Below, piece after piece: positions 5,772-13,591 of a DNA stretch of 13,662 nucleotides. A program made the position numbers and the translations under genes. The first letter of the stretch is position 1, and every line of letters begins with the position of its first letter. The notes beneath the pieces are model-generated. The model made no database searches and was not told where the DNA came from. It worked only from the letters and a program-made list of their open reading frames with translations. The DNA is from UBA4572 sp049965515 (GTDB lineage Bacteria; Nitrospirota; Leptospirillia; Leptospirillales; Leptospirillaceae): NCBI GenBank assembly GCA_049965515.1, contig JBMFWG010000048.1, positions 1-13,662 on the forward strand, read 5' to 3'.

Positions 5772-6284
5772 TCAGCAGTGTCGGGCGGAGTTTTGTGGGA
5801 CCTCAAGACCAAGGTGGGCTCCGGCGAGAAGCTGGCTGAGGACAAAGGTGCGTCCCCTTTCGCGCAAGGCCGGAGGGAGACGAGAGGCGATCTTCTCGGC
5901 TTCTTTCCAGAGAGCTTCGATCTTGGGCCCCTCTCCTTTTAGACGTTCCTTGTCTGTCGATCCCTTGCGAAAGGGACGAACCACACGAAAGACGAAGGGC
6001 CGGGAAGAAAATGTCGGATGGCGTCGTCCAAGCCTGTCTCGGAGTTCCTCCTCAAGAAAGGAGAGCTCCCGCTTCCAGAGGGGAGAGAGACAGGCGATGA
6101 CGATCTCTGTCTCTGAAAGAGAGAATGGGTAGGAGACGCGGGCGATGGGATCTCCCAAGGTGTCGCTCCAAAGACGGCGAAGGTCAGCCAGCTGGATCTC
6201 TGTTTCCCAACCCATCCGTGTCATGAATTCATGCGAAAGACTTGCCAGGGGGGCAAATGACCCATAGGTGGATCGTCGCTGCAT
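5772..6284 (-). CDS. dciA: DUF721 / DciA-like protein
   Basis: Residues about 25-90 resemble the DUF721 fold of DciA, which loads or controls the DnaB replicative helicase in bacteria without DnaC. The pattern is LADLRRLWSDTLGDPIARVS, then hydrophobic IVIACLSPLWKREL and LEEELRDRLG. From ATG 6284 the protein is 170 aa; its C-terminal half is basic and not recognised. The frame stays open upstream to 6419, but I prefer 6284: AAGG lies 8 nt before it, and a good promoter sits between the two starts, so the longer version would begin upstream of its own transcript. It is upstream of ttuB with a 107-bp gap that has its own promoter. The DUF721 assignment is good; the helicase-loading role is inferred from family. 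Confidence 0.7.
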   Translation of the reverse strand: MQRRSTYGSFAPLASLSHEFMTRMGWETEIQLADLRRLWSDTLGDPIARVSYPFSLSETEIVIACLSPLWKRELSFLEEELRDRLGRRHPTFSSRPFVFRVVRPFRKGSTDKERLKGEGPKIEALWKEAEKIASRLPPALRERGRTFVLSQLLAGAHLGLEVPQNSARHC

Positions 6285-6316
6285 GGAATGCGCCTTATTG
6301 AAAGAAACGAGGATGT

Positions 6317-6346
6317 TTGCGAATTTTTTTATTCCTGTGGCATAAT
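6317..6346 (+). promoter_or_regulatory. Candidate plus-strand promoter toward the PCP_red/Cld gene
   Basis: TTGCGA (6317-6322) and CATAAT (6341-6346) are spaced by 18 bp. The -10 overlaps the minus-strand -10 of the divergent dciA-like promoter, so the two would compete for RNA polymerase. It would give a leader of almost 190 nt before ATG 6540. Confidence 0.3.
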
Positions 6347-6370
6347 AGCTCGCAATTGCACCCAAGGCAA
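6342..6370 (-). promoter_or_regulatory. Candidate dciA promoter
   Basis: On the minus strand TTGCCT (plus 6370-6365) and TATTAT (plus 6347-6342) are separated by 17 bp. An AT-rich stretch with seven A follows the -10. Transcription would start near 6335, about 50 nt before ATG 6284. Confidence 0.5.
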
Positions 6371-6448
6371 TACACTCGGCATCAGCCCGCAGGATGCATT
6401 CTTTGATCGATGCACGCATGCTTTATCAGGATGAATGGGGTGGAGCGG

Positions 6449-6472
6449 GGCACTGTGCCGGAGATTTGGCAC
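6449..6472. repeat. Three copies of GGCAC/GTGCC, possible operator or switch
   Basis: GGCAC (6449-6453), then one T, then GTGCC (6455-6459), then eight bases, then GGCAC (6468-6472). The first two form a compact palindrome; the second and third form a 5-bp stem with an 8-nt loop. The two pairings are mutually exclusive. It lies in the presumed leader of the PCP_red/Cld gene, 68 bp before its ATG. Confidence 0.35.
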
Positions 6473-6539
6473 AAATCCCTCGCTTTCTGGCTAGACTCAG
6501 GTAGGGCGGAAAGCGTTCCGTCATGGAGGACCGACCGGT

Positions 6540-7553
6540 ATGGCAGCGGACGAGACGAAAGATCAGGAAGGGGCCCGGATTCCTTGGACTGATGATGCTC
6601 AAGCCTTGCTGAAGAAAGTACCATTTTTCATCCGCAAGAACGTGGAAAAAGAGGCGGAAGACTATGCCCGCTCCCACGGAATGTCCAAGGTTGAAGCCTC
6701 TGTGATTGTCCGCATCAAGGCCTCGAAGGCCGGTGAAGGAGGCGAACCATCTTCGGACCCGACCCCTTCGTCCCCGCAGCCAGCCTCTTCATCCCCACCC
6801 CCATCCACGACCACCGAGCCGCCCTCCTCTCCCGCTCCGGAAATGGTGCGCGCCCCTGATCCTTCCTTTTCCCGGCCTGCCCAACCCGCCTCTCCCGGGG
6901 GCCTCAGGGAGTTTGCCAGCTTCGTGGTTCTCCGCGTGGATCCGGAGTGGCGAAAAGTCCATCCTGCGGAGGTCGGACATGGAAAGAAGGAGTTTTCCGA
7001 TGTGATCCGGAATTTTGACAGCATGCTTGCCAGCAGCTCCTACAGCCTGGTCGGCCTGTCCGGGATTGGAGACATTCTTCTGTGGAGGGTGGGGACCAAT
7101 ATCAGCCTTCTCCAGGAGATGACGGGGAAGCTTATGTCGACCTACCTCGGACGGTATCTCACCGTGGAAAAATCCTTCCTGGGGCTCCTGGGAGAGGGAT
7201 CCTCCCGGACGCCTTTTTCTCCCAGAAGCTCCCGGTTCATCCACCTGCGCCCCTTGATCCGAACAAAAGACTGGCATCTTCAGGTCGATTACGTTCGGGA
7301 GGGCATTGAGCGGGAACGCAAGGCGGTGATCGAACGCTTTCCTGGTGTCCGTGTGACTATGGCTTCAAGCTTTGGCCTCGATGAGTCGGATATTCTCATG
7401 ATCATGGAATCTGATAATGCCGAGTCGATTGTCGATTTGAATCAGGCTCTTCAGGAGACGCAGGAAAATCGGTATCTGCATGCCTCTTGTCGTGGAATTA
7501 CCGGTATCTCCCGTCCTTTGGGTGAGGTTCTCGATATGCTGGGAGGCGTTTAG
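6540..7553 (+). CDS. PCP_red domain fused to chlorite-dismutase-like domain
   Basis: This 337-aa protein has two domains. Residues about 14-62 (IPWTDDAQALLKKVPFFIRK and on) match the PCP_red domain, best known from the C-terminus of the dark-operative protochlorophyllide reductase subunit B. A low-complexity Ser/Pro linker fills about 65-120. Residues about 122-337 resemble the chlorite dismutase/HemQ family: FASFVVLRVDPEWR, a central helix-strand region, SSFGLDESD and ALQETQENRY. Aligning on the GLD motif, the position of the proximal heme His is Glu259 and that of the distal Arg/Gln is Val272, so classical heme catalysis is unlikely. No signal peptide is seen; it is probably cytosolic. GGAGGA lies 9 nt before ATG 6540. 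The ligand or reaction is unknown. The HNH gene follows 60 bp downstream. Confidence 0.8.
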   Translation: MAADETKDQEGARIPWTDDAQALLKKVPFFIRKNVEKEAEDYARSHGMSKVEASVIVRIKASKAGEGGEPSSDPTPSSPQPASSSPPPSTTTEPPSSPAPEMVRAPDPSFSRPAQPASPGGLREFASFVVLRVDPEWRKVHPAEVGHGKKEFSDVIRNFDSMLASSSYSLVGLSGIGDILLWRVGTNISLLQEMTGKLMSTYLGRYLTVEKSFLGLLGEGSSRTPFSPRSSRFIHLRPLIRTKDWHLQVDYVREGIERERKAVIERFPGVRVTMASSFGLDESDILMIMESDNAESIVDLNQALQETQENRYLHASCRGITGISRPLGEVLDMLGGV

Positions 7554-7613
7554 CGCGTCCTGACGTCATAAGTGGGGTGGTCAACGACATGGCGCCCCGG
7601 CAAGGGGGGAGGG

Positions 7614-8132
7614 ATGGAACGGACCCTGCTTCTCAATGCAAGCTATGAACCGCTAAAGGTTGTCCCTTGGCAACGAGCGGTCCACCTTTTCTTTCAGGGA
7701 AAGGTGGAGGTCGTTGAGAGCTATGGCCGCGACATCCGTTCTGCCCGAATTTCCATGAAGGTTCCCGCTGTCGTCCGTCTCTACCGGATGGTCCTGTTTC
7801 ACCATACACGCCGCCTTGTGAAGTTTTCCCGTGAAACCATCTTTGCCCGCGACCGTTATTCCTGTCAGTATTGCGGACAGGCCTTTGCTCCTGAGTTTTT
7901 GACCTTTGATCATGTGATTCCTGTGGCTCAGGGAGGAACCAAGACGTGGGAGAATATCGTGACGGCCTGTCGTCCCTGTAACCACAGAAAATCAGGGATG
8001 ACTCCCGAACAGGCCGGCATGATTCTTCGAGGTCGGGTCTCCCGACCCCACTGGTCCCCGGCAATCATGGTCATGATGACCGTCTCCGGAGAGCCTCCCA
8101 AGCTTTGGGAAGATTATCTGTTCTTTCGCTGA
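7614..8132 (+). CDS. HNH endonuclease family protein
   Basis: A 172-aa protein with a C-terminal HNH nuclease fold: Cys84 and Cys87 in SCQYCG, DH at 99-100, GGTKTWENIV with Asn114, and CRPCNH with Cys119, Cys122 and His124. The two CxxC pairs would hold a structural zinc; the His/Asn/His set binds the catalytic metal. The N-terminal 70 residues (LLLNASYEPLKVVPWQRAV and on) are typical of a widespread stand-alone chromosomal HNH family whose role is not settled. I start at ATG 7614, not the upstream GTG 7572, because AAGGGGGG lies just before it and homology begins at MERTLLLNASYEPL. Its last 19 bp overlap the end of murJ on the other strand. No intron, restriction or phage partner is next to it. 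Confidence 0.88.
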   Translation: MERTLLLNASYEPLKVVPWQRAVHLFFQGKVEVVESYGRDIRSARISMKVPAVVRLYRMVLFHHTRRLVKFSRETIFARDRYSCQYCGQAFAPEFLTFDHVIPVAQGGTKTWENIVTACRPCNHRKSGMTPEQAGMILRGRVSRPHWSPAIMVMMTVSGEPPKLWEDYLFFR

Positions 8133-9742
8133 AGTCCCCTCAGGATTCGTCCGACAAGCAATCGGCTCTCCGAGACCCCCGTGAGATAGGTGAGCCCGCC
8201 GTAAATTCCCCCTCCCGCCAGTATGAGTCCCGCCACCGTTCCGGCCAGGAGGAAGGTCTCATGGGGACCAATCCCGGGAGAAATTTTAACCCAAAGAAAT
8301 CGAACTGCCGCAAACATCAAAAGTGAGTGAACAAGAAAGATCGGCCAGCCTGAAAACACATCCCCGGGAAATCGCCCGATCTTTTTTCTCAGAAGAACAA
8401 GAAGCCAGATCTGGTTGACAATGGATCCGGCGGAGATGCCGAGAGCCAGTGCAATGATCCCTTCTGTCTTTGCGAACAGAAGGCTGAGGGCGATGTTTGT
8501 CATGAGTCCTGCCAGCGCTGCCCGAACGGGAGATTTCATATCGCCCAGAGCATAAAAAGCCCGGACGATAATCCGGACTCCCGAGAAGGACCAGAGTCCC
8601 ACGGCGTATCCCAACAAGGCCGTTGCCGTCAGGGAGGCGCTTTTTTCATCGAAATGTCCGTGCCGAAAGAGGAGGTCGATCAGCGGCTCCCGGAGAGCCA
8701 CCAACCCTGCCGAGGCGGGGAGCATGAGATAGAGTGAGGCCCGATAGCCATGGGCCAGGGTTTCCACAAGCTTTTCCTGAGGGCCTTCTCCTTCCTTGGC
8801 ATGCATGGAGAGAAGGGGAAGGATCACTGTCGCCACGGCGGCACCGATGAGGCCGAGGGGAAACTGCACAAGACGCATGGCGTAATAGAGTGCCGCGATT
8901 GTTCCGGTGGTCAGATAGGATCCCATGAGAGTCGCCACCAAAAGGTTCCCCTGAGTGACCCAGAGCCCTCCGATGGCGGGAAGTACCTTCCGGAAGACGT
9001 TCCGGACCCGGTCGTTGCCCCAGGCGATGGCCAGATTCCGGGGGAGGCGCAGGCGGATCCCTTGCGGCGGAGAAAAGGTCAGGACAAGTCCCCACTGGGC
9101 GATTCCCCCCAGAAGAACCCCGAATGCCAGAAGCAGAATGGGGGGGAAGGAGAACAGCCGTCCGGGGAGGAGTGTTGTTAGGATGAGAAGAAGGGAAAAG
9201 GCCACAGGGCTTACCGCCGGAAGGAAGAATCGCTTCTGGGCGTTGAGCACCCCCATAAGGAGGGCGGAGAGGGAGATGAAATAAAGAAAAGGGAACATGA
9301 TCCGGGTCATGAGAACCCCGATGGCCTCCCTTTGAGGGTCGATGGTCCAGCCCGGGGCAAGAAGGGCCAGGATCTGAGGAGCCAGAACCATCCCCAGAAG
9401 GACGACAGGGATCAGAACGGCCGACAGGAGAAGAAAGACTCCGGCATAGAGGCGCTCCGCCTCCTCTTTGCCCTCTCTTGTGAGCGTTTGGGTCAGGGTG
9501 GGAATGAAGGCCGAAGAGAGAGCCCCTTCCGCAAAGAGCTCCCGGAGCATGTTGGGGATCCTGTAGGCGACATAGAAGAGGTCGGCCATGGATCCCGTCC
9601 CGAAGCGCTGGGCGATCAGCATGTCTCTCACGAACCCCGTGATGCGGGAGAGGAGGATGGCCAGGGAGACCCGGGCTCCGTCCCGACCGATCGTTGCCAG
9701 GGTGTCATGGCGGCGCTCTTCCCGAGAGGCGGAGGGTGTCAC
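8114..9742 (-). CDS. murJ: Lipid II flippase MurJ (MviN)
   Basis: This inner-membrane MOP-superfamily flippase moves the peptidoglycan precursor lipid II to the periplasmic face. From GTG 9742 it is 542 aa, near the usual 510-550. MurJ hallmarks are clear: LLSRITGFVRDMLIAQRFGTG near the N-terminus, ADLFYVAYRIPNMLRELFAEGALSSAFIP, then a succession of about 14 hydrophobic helices, with YYAMRLVQFPLGLIGAA and FYALGDMKSP in the middle and second half. The frame extends to GTG 9892, but that adds about 50 polar residues unlike any MurJ N-terminus and crosses the likely promoter, so I chose GTG 9742. That start lacks a close Shine-Dalgarno sequence and may depend on coupling to a short upstream frame. 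The 3' end overlaps the HNH gene by 19 bp, convergent. Confidence 0.93.
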   Translation of the reverse strand: MTPSASREERRHDTLATIGRDGARVSLAILLSRITGFVRDMLIAQRFGTGSMADLFYVAYRIPNMLRELFAEGALSSAFIPTLTQTLTREGKEEAERLYAGVFLLLSAVLIPVVLLGMVLAPQILALLAPGWTIDPQREAIGVLMTRIMFPFLYFISLSALLMGVLNAQKRFFLPAVSPVAFSLLLILTTLLPGRLFSFPPILLLAFGVLLGGIAQWGLVLTFSPPQGIRLRLPRNLAIAWGNDRVRNVFRKVLPAIGGLWVTQGNLLVATLMGSYLTTGTIAALYYAMRLVQFPLGLIGAAVATVILPLLSMHAKEGEGPQEKLVETLAHGYRASLYLMLPASAGLVALREPLIDLLFRHGHFDEKSASLTATALLGYAVGLWSFSGVRIIVRAFYALGDMKSPVRAALAGLMTNIALSLLFAKTEGIIALALGISAGSIVNQIWLLVLLRKKIGRFPGDVFSGWPIFLVHSLLMFAAVRFLWVKISPGIGPHETFLLAGTVAGLILAGGGIYGGLTYLTGVSESRLLVGRILRGLQRKNR

Positions 9743-9804
9743 CGGAAGCAAGGACTCCGGTAGGCGGAAGGCAGGGCGGTCAGAAAGAGAGGACGGTGCG
9801 CCAT
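9739..9804 (-). CDS. Possible 21-aa leader peptide before murJ
   Basis: ATG at plus 9804 (minus strand), preceded by GGGAGA at close range, opens a 21-codon frame (MAHRPLFLTALPSAYRSPCF and one Arg). Its TGA overlaps the proposed murJ GTG as GTGA. Such an arrangement could re-initiate ribosomes at the GTG, which has no ribosome site of its own. It may equally be chance; no homology is claimed. Confidence 0.25.
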   Translation of the reverse strand: MAHRPLFLTALPSAYRSPCFR

Positions 9805-9882
9805 AATCTCTCCCATGGGAGGTGGGTCGGGGGGGTCGAAAGGAAAAATGATTCGTGTCGATCCCGGGCTCGAAATGGAAGT

Positions 9883-9911
9883 ATCCTAACACCCACAGGG
9901 AGATTTGAACA
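9883..9911 (-). promoter_or_regulatory. Candidate murJ promoter (extended -10)
   Basis: On the minus strand TAGGAT (plus 9888-9883) is preceded by TGT, an extended -10. TGTTCA (plus 9911-9906) gives a weak -35 with a 17-bp spacer. It would place the start near 9876, upstream of the leader frame and of GTG 9742. No comparable plus-strand promoter stands out for the GH15 gene in this 214-bp divergent spacer. Confidence 0.3.
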
Positions 9912-9956
9912 GGGCAGGACCGGAAGACTCCCTGAGAAAAAATCGAAAGGGGCGAG

Positions 9957-12374
9957 ATGGAATCATCGTTTGAAAACGGGGCCGGCGGAGGGGAGGCCCA
10001 TGGAGCTCCGGGGGCTCCTCCGAGATGGACCTCGAGCCGGAAGGACGGGATCGGGACAGCCTACAATACGGCCTCGACCCTCTGGTATACCCTCTCCCAC
10101 GGAATCGTCAACGAAGTGTATTACCCCACGGTCGATCGCCCGCAGACTCGTGACCTTCAGTTTCTCCTGACCGACGGGGAGTTCGTTCATGAAGAGCGAC
10201 GCGATCTTCATCACTCCCTCTCGTTTTTCGATGAAGGGGAGGCACCCGGATACGCGATTGTCTCCTCCGACCCGGAGGGACGCTATCGACTGGTCAAGGA
10301 AATCATGGGGGACCCTCATCTTCCGACGCTCCTCATTCGTGTTCGTCTCGAAGGAGATCCGGCCACTCTCTCCCGTCTGCGTCTCTTCGCTTTTGTCGAA
10401 CCCCATCTCGATGTGGGAGGACTCTCCAACAATCTTCGGGTCTTTTCACATTCCGGGATGACCGGTCTGCTGGGATGGAAGAACGGCATATGGATGGCTC
10501 TCGGAGCGACCATCCCCTTCCGTCGCCTCTCCTGCGGCTATGTGGGTGCAAGCGATCCTCTGACCGACCTTCTTCAGCACCGGACTCTCCGATGGGCTTT
10601 TACTCGGGCTCTCAACGGCAATGTTGCGGGGGCGGGAGAGCTGGAAGTCGACGGGAACCAGGAGTTCACTGTCGGGCTCTCCTTCGGGACGGGACAGCAT
10701 GGGGCGATCACGACCCTGTTTCAGTCGCTGGGCATTCCCTATCTTGAACAGAAGGGCCGCTTTCAGGAGCAGTGGGGACGGGTAACAAAGAAGATATTGC
10801 CGCTGGGAGCCCATTCGGGGGATGGGGGACGCCTTTACCGAATCAGCCACAATATCATTCGTTGCCATGAAGACAAGCTCTATCCGGGCGCAATCATCGC
10901 CTCCCAGAGCATTCCGTGGGGAGAGGTCCACGACGATCGGGCCGGTCTCGGCGGATACCACCTTGTGTGGACTCGGGATCTTTGCCACAGTGCCACGGGC
11001 CTTCTGGCTCTTGGCGATTCTGAGAGCTCCTATCGGGCCCTGGTCTATTTGGCCGCGAGCCAGCTTCCCGACGGCGGGTTCCACCAGAATTTCTGGGTTG
11101 ACGGGACGCCCTATTGGACGGGCATTCAGCTTGATGGGGTGGCCCATCCCATCATTCTGGCGTGGCGCCTCTTCCAGGAAAATGGTCTGAAGGCGTTTGA
11201 TCCCTGGCCGATGGTTCGCCAGGGGGCCTCCTACCTGGTGCGGCATGGTCCATCGACCCATCAGGATCGATGGGAGGAGGCGAGAGGATACTCGCCCTCG
11301 ACGCTGGCAGCGATGATCACGGCCCTGGTGGTGGCGGGGCTTTGGGCCGAAAAGAAGGGAGAGTCGGAGGAAGGGACATTCTTTCTGGACTACGCCGACT
11401 TCCTTGAGCAGCATGTGGACGACTGGACGACGACAAAATCGGGGACATTGGTTCCCGGGATCTCCTGCCACTACGTCCGGATCCTTCCCACCGAGGCGGG
11501 AGACCTCTCTCCCGTCGAGGATGTGGATCGGCTGTGGCTTGAGATTGCCAACAGGCCTCCTGGCACTCCCTATCGATTTCCAGCCAGGGAGATTGTCGAT
11601 GGAGGCTTCCTTGAGCTTGTCCGCTACGGTGTCCGAAGAGCCGATGATCCCCTCGTGGTGGACTCGGTAACGGTGTGCGACAAGATCCTTCGGGTCGATA
11701 CGCCCATGGGGCCATCCTTCCGGCGTTATAACCACGATGGCTATGGACAGAGGTCTGACGGAAGTGCCTTTGAAGGATGGGGTCAGGGGCGGGCCTGGCC
11801 TCTTTTGACCGGTGAAAGAGGCCATTACGAGCTAGCCGCCGGCCGGGATCCCTCGCCATACCTCCGTGCAATGGAGGGATTTGCCACAACCGGCGGCCTG
11901 ATTCCAGAACAGGTCTGGGATGAGGGGGATCTTGTCCGCGCCGATTGTCGAATAGGGCGACCGACCGGAGCGGCCAATCCGCTCGTATGGGCTCATGCCG
12001 AATATATTCGTCTTCTCAGATCGGTTCGGGAGGGGCGGGTCTTCGATCGGGTGGATCCTGTTGCTGAACGCTACCAGAGGGAAGGATCCTGCAAGAATCT
12101 TGAAATCTGGAAGTTCAACCGTCAGATCCGGACGGTCCGCCCGGGGCAGCTCCTCCGAATACTGGCTCTGGCCCCCTTCCGACTCAGGTATAGCCTCGAT
12201 GGCTGGAGAACGGTGGCGGAAGGGGAGGCGCGTTGGCTTTCCCGGATCGGATGTGGCTCTCTCGACATTCCGGCTCCCCCAATGGAAGGCGGGGCTGTTC
12301 TCTTTACCTTTTTCTGGACCGGGCCGGGACGATGGGAGGGGCGAGATTTTTCCGTTGAGGTGGTAGCCCCATGA
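9957..12374 (+). CDS. Glycoside hydrolase family 15 (glucoamylase-like)
   Basis: A GH15 enzyme releasing glucose from the non-reducing ends of alpha-glucans by inversion; some bacterial members act as trehalases or glucodextranases. The 805-aa protein has an N-terminal beta-sandwich domain (about 25-285; IGTAYNTASTLWYTLSHG, VNEVYYPTVDRPQTRD), an (alpha/alpha)6 barrel (about 290-700) and a short C-terminal beta domain. In the barrel, WTRD at 338-341, WEE at 439-441 (general acid candidate) and PEQVWDEG with Glu651 (general base candidate) are intact. No signal peptide is visible, so it is probably cytosolic and may act on glycogen or imported oligosaccharides. AAAGGGGCG lies just before ATG 9957. 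The stop overlaps the transporter start as ATGA, indicating coupled translation. Substrate is not decided by sequence. Confidence 0.92.
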   Translation: MESSFENGAGGGEAHGAPGAPPRWTSSRKDGIGTAYNTASTLWYTLSHGIVNEVYYPTVDRPQTRDLQFLLTDGEFVHEERRDLHHSLSFFDEGEAPGYAIVSSDPEGRYRLVKEIMGDPHLPTLLIRVRLEGDPATLSRLRLFAFVEPHLDVGGLSNNLRVFSHSGMTGLLGWKNGIWMALGATIPFRRLSCGYVGASDPLTDLLQHRTLRWAFTRALNGNVAGAGELEVDGNQEFTVGLSFGTGQHGAITTLFQSLGIPYLEQKGRFQEQWGRVTKKILPLGAHSGDGGRLYRISHNIIRCHEDKLYPGAIIASQSIPWGEVHDDRAGLGGYHLVWTRDLCHSATGLLALGDSESSYRALVYLAASQLPDGGFHQNFWVDGTPYWTGIQLDGVAHPIILAWRLFQENGLKAFDPWPMVRQGASYLVRHGPSTHQDRWEEARGYSPSTLAAMITALVVAGLWAEKKGESEEGTFFLDYADFLEQHVDDWTTTKSGTLVPGISCHYVRILPTEAGDLSPVEDVDRLWLEIANRPPGTPYRFPAREIVDGGFLELVRYGVRRADDPLVVDSVTVCDKILRVDTPMGPSFRRYNHDGYGQRSDGSAFEGWGQGRAWPLLTGERGHYELAAGRDPSPYLRAMEGFATTGGLIPEQVWDEGDLVRADCRIGRPTGAANPLVWAHAEYIRLLRSVREGRVFDRVDPVAERYQREGSCKNLEIWKFNRQIRTVRPGQLLRILALAPFRLRYSLDGWRTVAEGEARWLSRIGCGSLDIPAPPMEGGAVLFTFFWTGPGRWEGRDFSVEVVAP

Positions 12375-13591
12375 GTCAGTTGTCGCTTCGTCCCCCCCTT
12401 TTTCCTGGCCGTGTCCCCTACCTTTGGTCCAACTTTCTTGTGGGAGATGTACAGACAGGGATTATGCCCCTTTTTAGTGTCGATCTGATCGGTCTCCGCC
12501 ACTGGCCGTCGGTGGAGGTTGGAGAACTCCTGGCACTGGGAGGCTTTGTGGCCCTCATCTTCCAGCCGATTGCCGGGATTCTTGCAGACAGACTTTCCCG
12601 GAAGAGAGAGCTGTTCCTTCTTTTGGCCCTTTGCTTTGCCGGAGGAGTGCTCCTTATGGCAGGGGCGCCGACCGCCCACGGAGCCATCGAAGCCCAGATC
12701 CTTCTGGGGATCGCCCAGGGAGGGTTCATGCCGGTTCTGGGAGCCGTGGCCATGGGGCTGACAGGCCGGGAGGGATTTCCCCGAGCCATGTCCTGGGCGC
12801 AGGGGATGGGGCACGGAGGGTCGGTCTTCGGGGCGCTGTCAGTGGCCCTCATCGGATTCCATGGATCGATGAGTGAGGTCTATCTGTTTTATGCGGGATC
12901 TTCTTTGGCGGCCGCGTTTCTTCTTTTTGCGGTCCCGGGGACGGCTATTGATCCGGTGCGGGCTCGGGAGGCCGAAGAGAGACACCCGTCTTGGGCGCCA
13001 AGGAAGATCCTTACCCTTCCATTTGTTTTATTTCTTGTGATGGTCCTGGTTTTCTTTATGGCCAACACCGCCATGCTGCCCCTGGCCGGCCTCAAGCTGC
13101 AGGGAATGATTCCATCCCTGTCCGACCCCTCCCGAATCGGCCTTCTCGTGGCAGCGACCCAACTTGTGATGATTCCCTTTTCTCTCCTGTCGTCTTCCTT
13201 TCGTGCCGGGTTCGGGGCGGGAGGCGCGTTCTTTTTGCTTCCTTTTGCCATCTTGTCTCTTCGAGGGATCGTCCTTTCGGGCTCCGGGGGGGTCTGGGGG
13301 ATTCTTTTCGGTCAAGTTCTCGATGGGGCGTTGATGGGGATTCTCTCGGTCATGCTTCCGGTAACTGTGGCCGAAATGGTAAGAGGGAGCGGACGCTTCA
13401 ACTTTGCTTCGGGTCTCACCGGGGCCATTGCGGCCTTGGGCGGGTCGGCCTCTCAGGTCATCTCGGGGATGTTTTTCGACCGGATTGGCGTCGACAGAAC
13501 ACTCATGGTCTTTGCAGGGATTGCCCTCTGCGGGCTGATTCTTTCTCTGGGCGATGCCTGGAGATCCCGATCCGACAAGGTGCGACCCTGA
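12371..13591 (+). CDS. Major facilitator superfamily transporter
   Basis: A 406-aa integral membrane protein with about 12 hydrophobic helices in two halves. The MFS signature loop between helices 2 and 3 appears as GILADRLSRKRELF (compare GxLaDrxGrkr), and a related GMFFDRIGVDRTLM occurs in the second half. The central cytoplasmic loop (DPVRAREAEERHPSWAPRK) is charged. It starts by ATGA overlap with the GH15 gene, so a sugar or oligosaccharide substrate, or efflux of a product, is likely by context, but the sequence does not identify the substrate. The 71 bases after its stop show no terminator or clear gene. Confidence 0.9.
   Translation: MSQLSLRPPLFPGRVPYLWSNFLVGDVQTGIMPLFSVDLIGLRHWPSVEVGELLALGGFVALIFQPIAGILADRLSRKRELFLLLALCFAGGVLLMAGAPTAHGAIEAQILLGIAQGGFMPVLGAVAMGLTGREGFPRAMSWAQGMGHGGSVFGALSVALIGFHGSMSEVYLFYAGSSLAAAFLLFAVPGTAIDPVRAREAEERHPSWAPRKILTLPFVLFLVMVLVFFMANTAMLPLAGLKLQGMIPSLSDPSRIGLLVAATQLVMIPFSLLSSSFRAGFGAGGAFFLLPFAILSLRGIVLSGSGGVWGILFGQVLDGALMGILSVMLPVTVAEMVRGSGRFNFASGLTGAIAALGGSASQVISGMFFDRIGVDRTLMVFAGIALCGLILSLGDAWRSRSDKVRP

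Noticed and set aside
6468..6485. TTGGCAC as a sigma-54 -24 element
   Set aside because: The required TTGC at -12 is absent (CCTC instead).
10446..11825. Minus-strand frame of 459 codons
   Set aside because: It is the antisense shadow of the GH15 barrel; the plus strand carries all the family motifs and the minus product resembles nothing.
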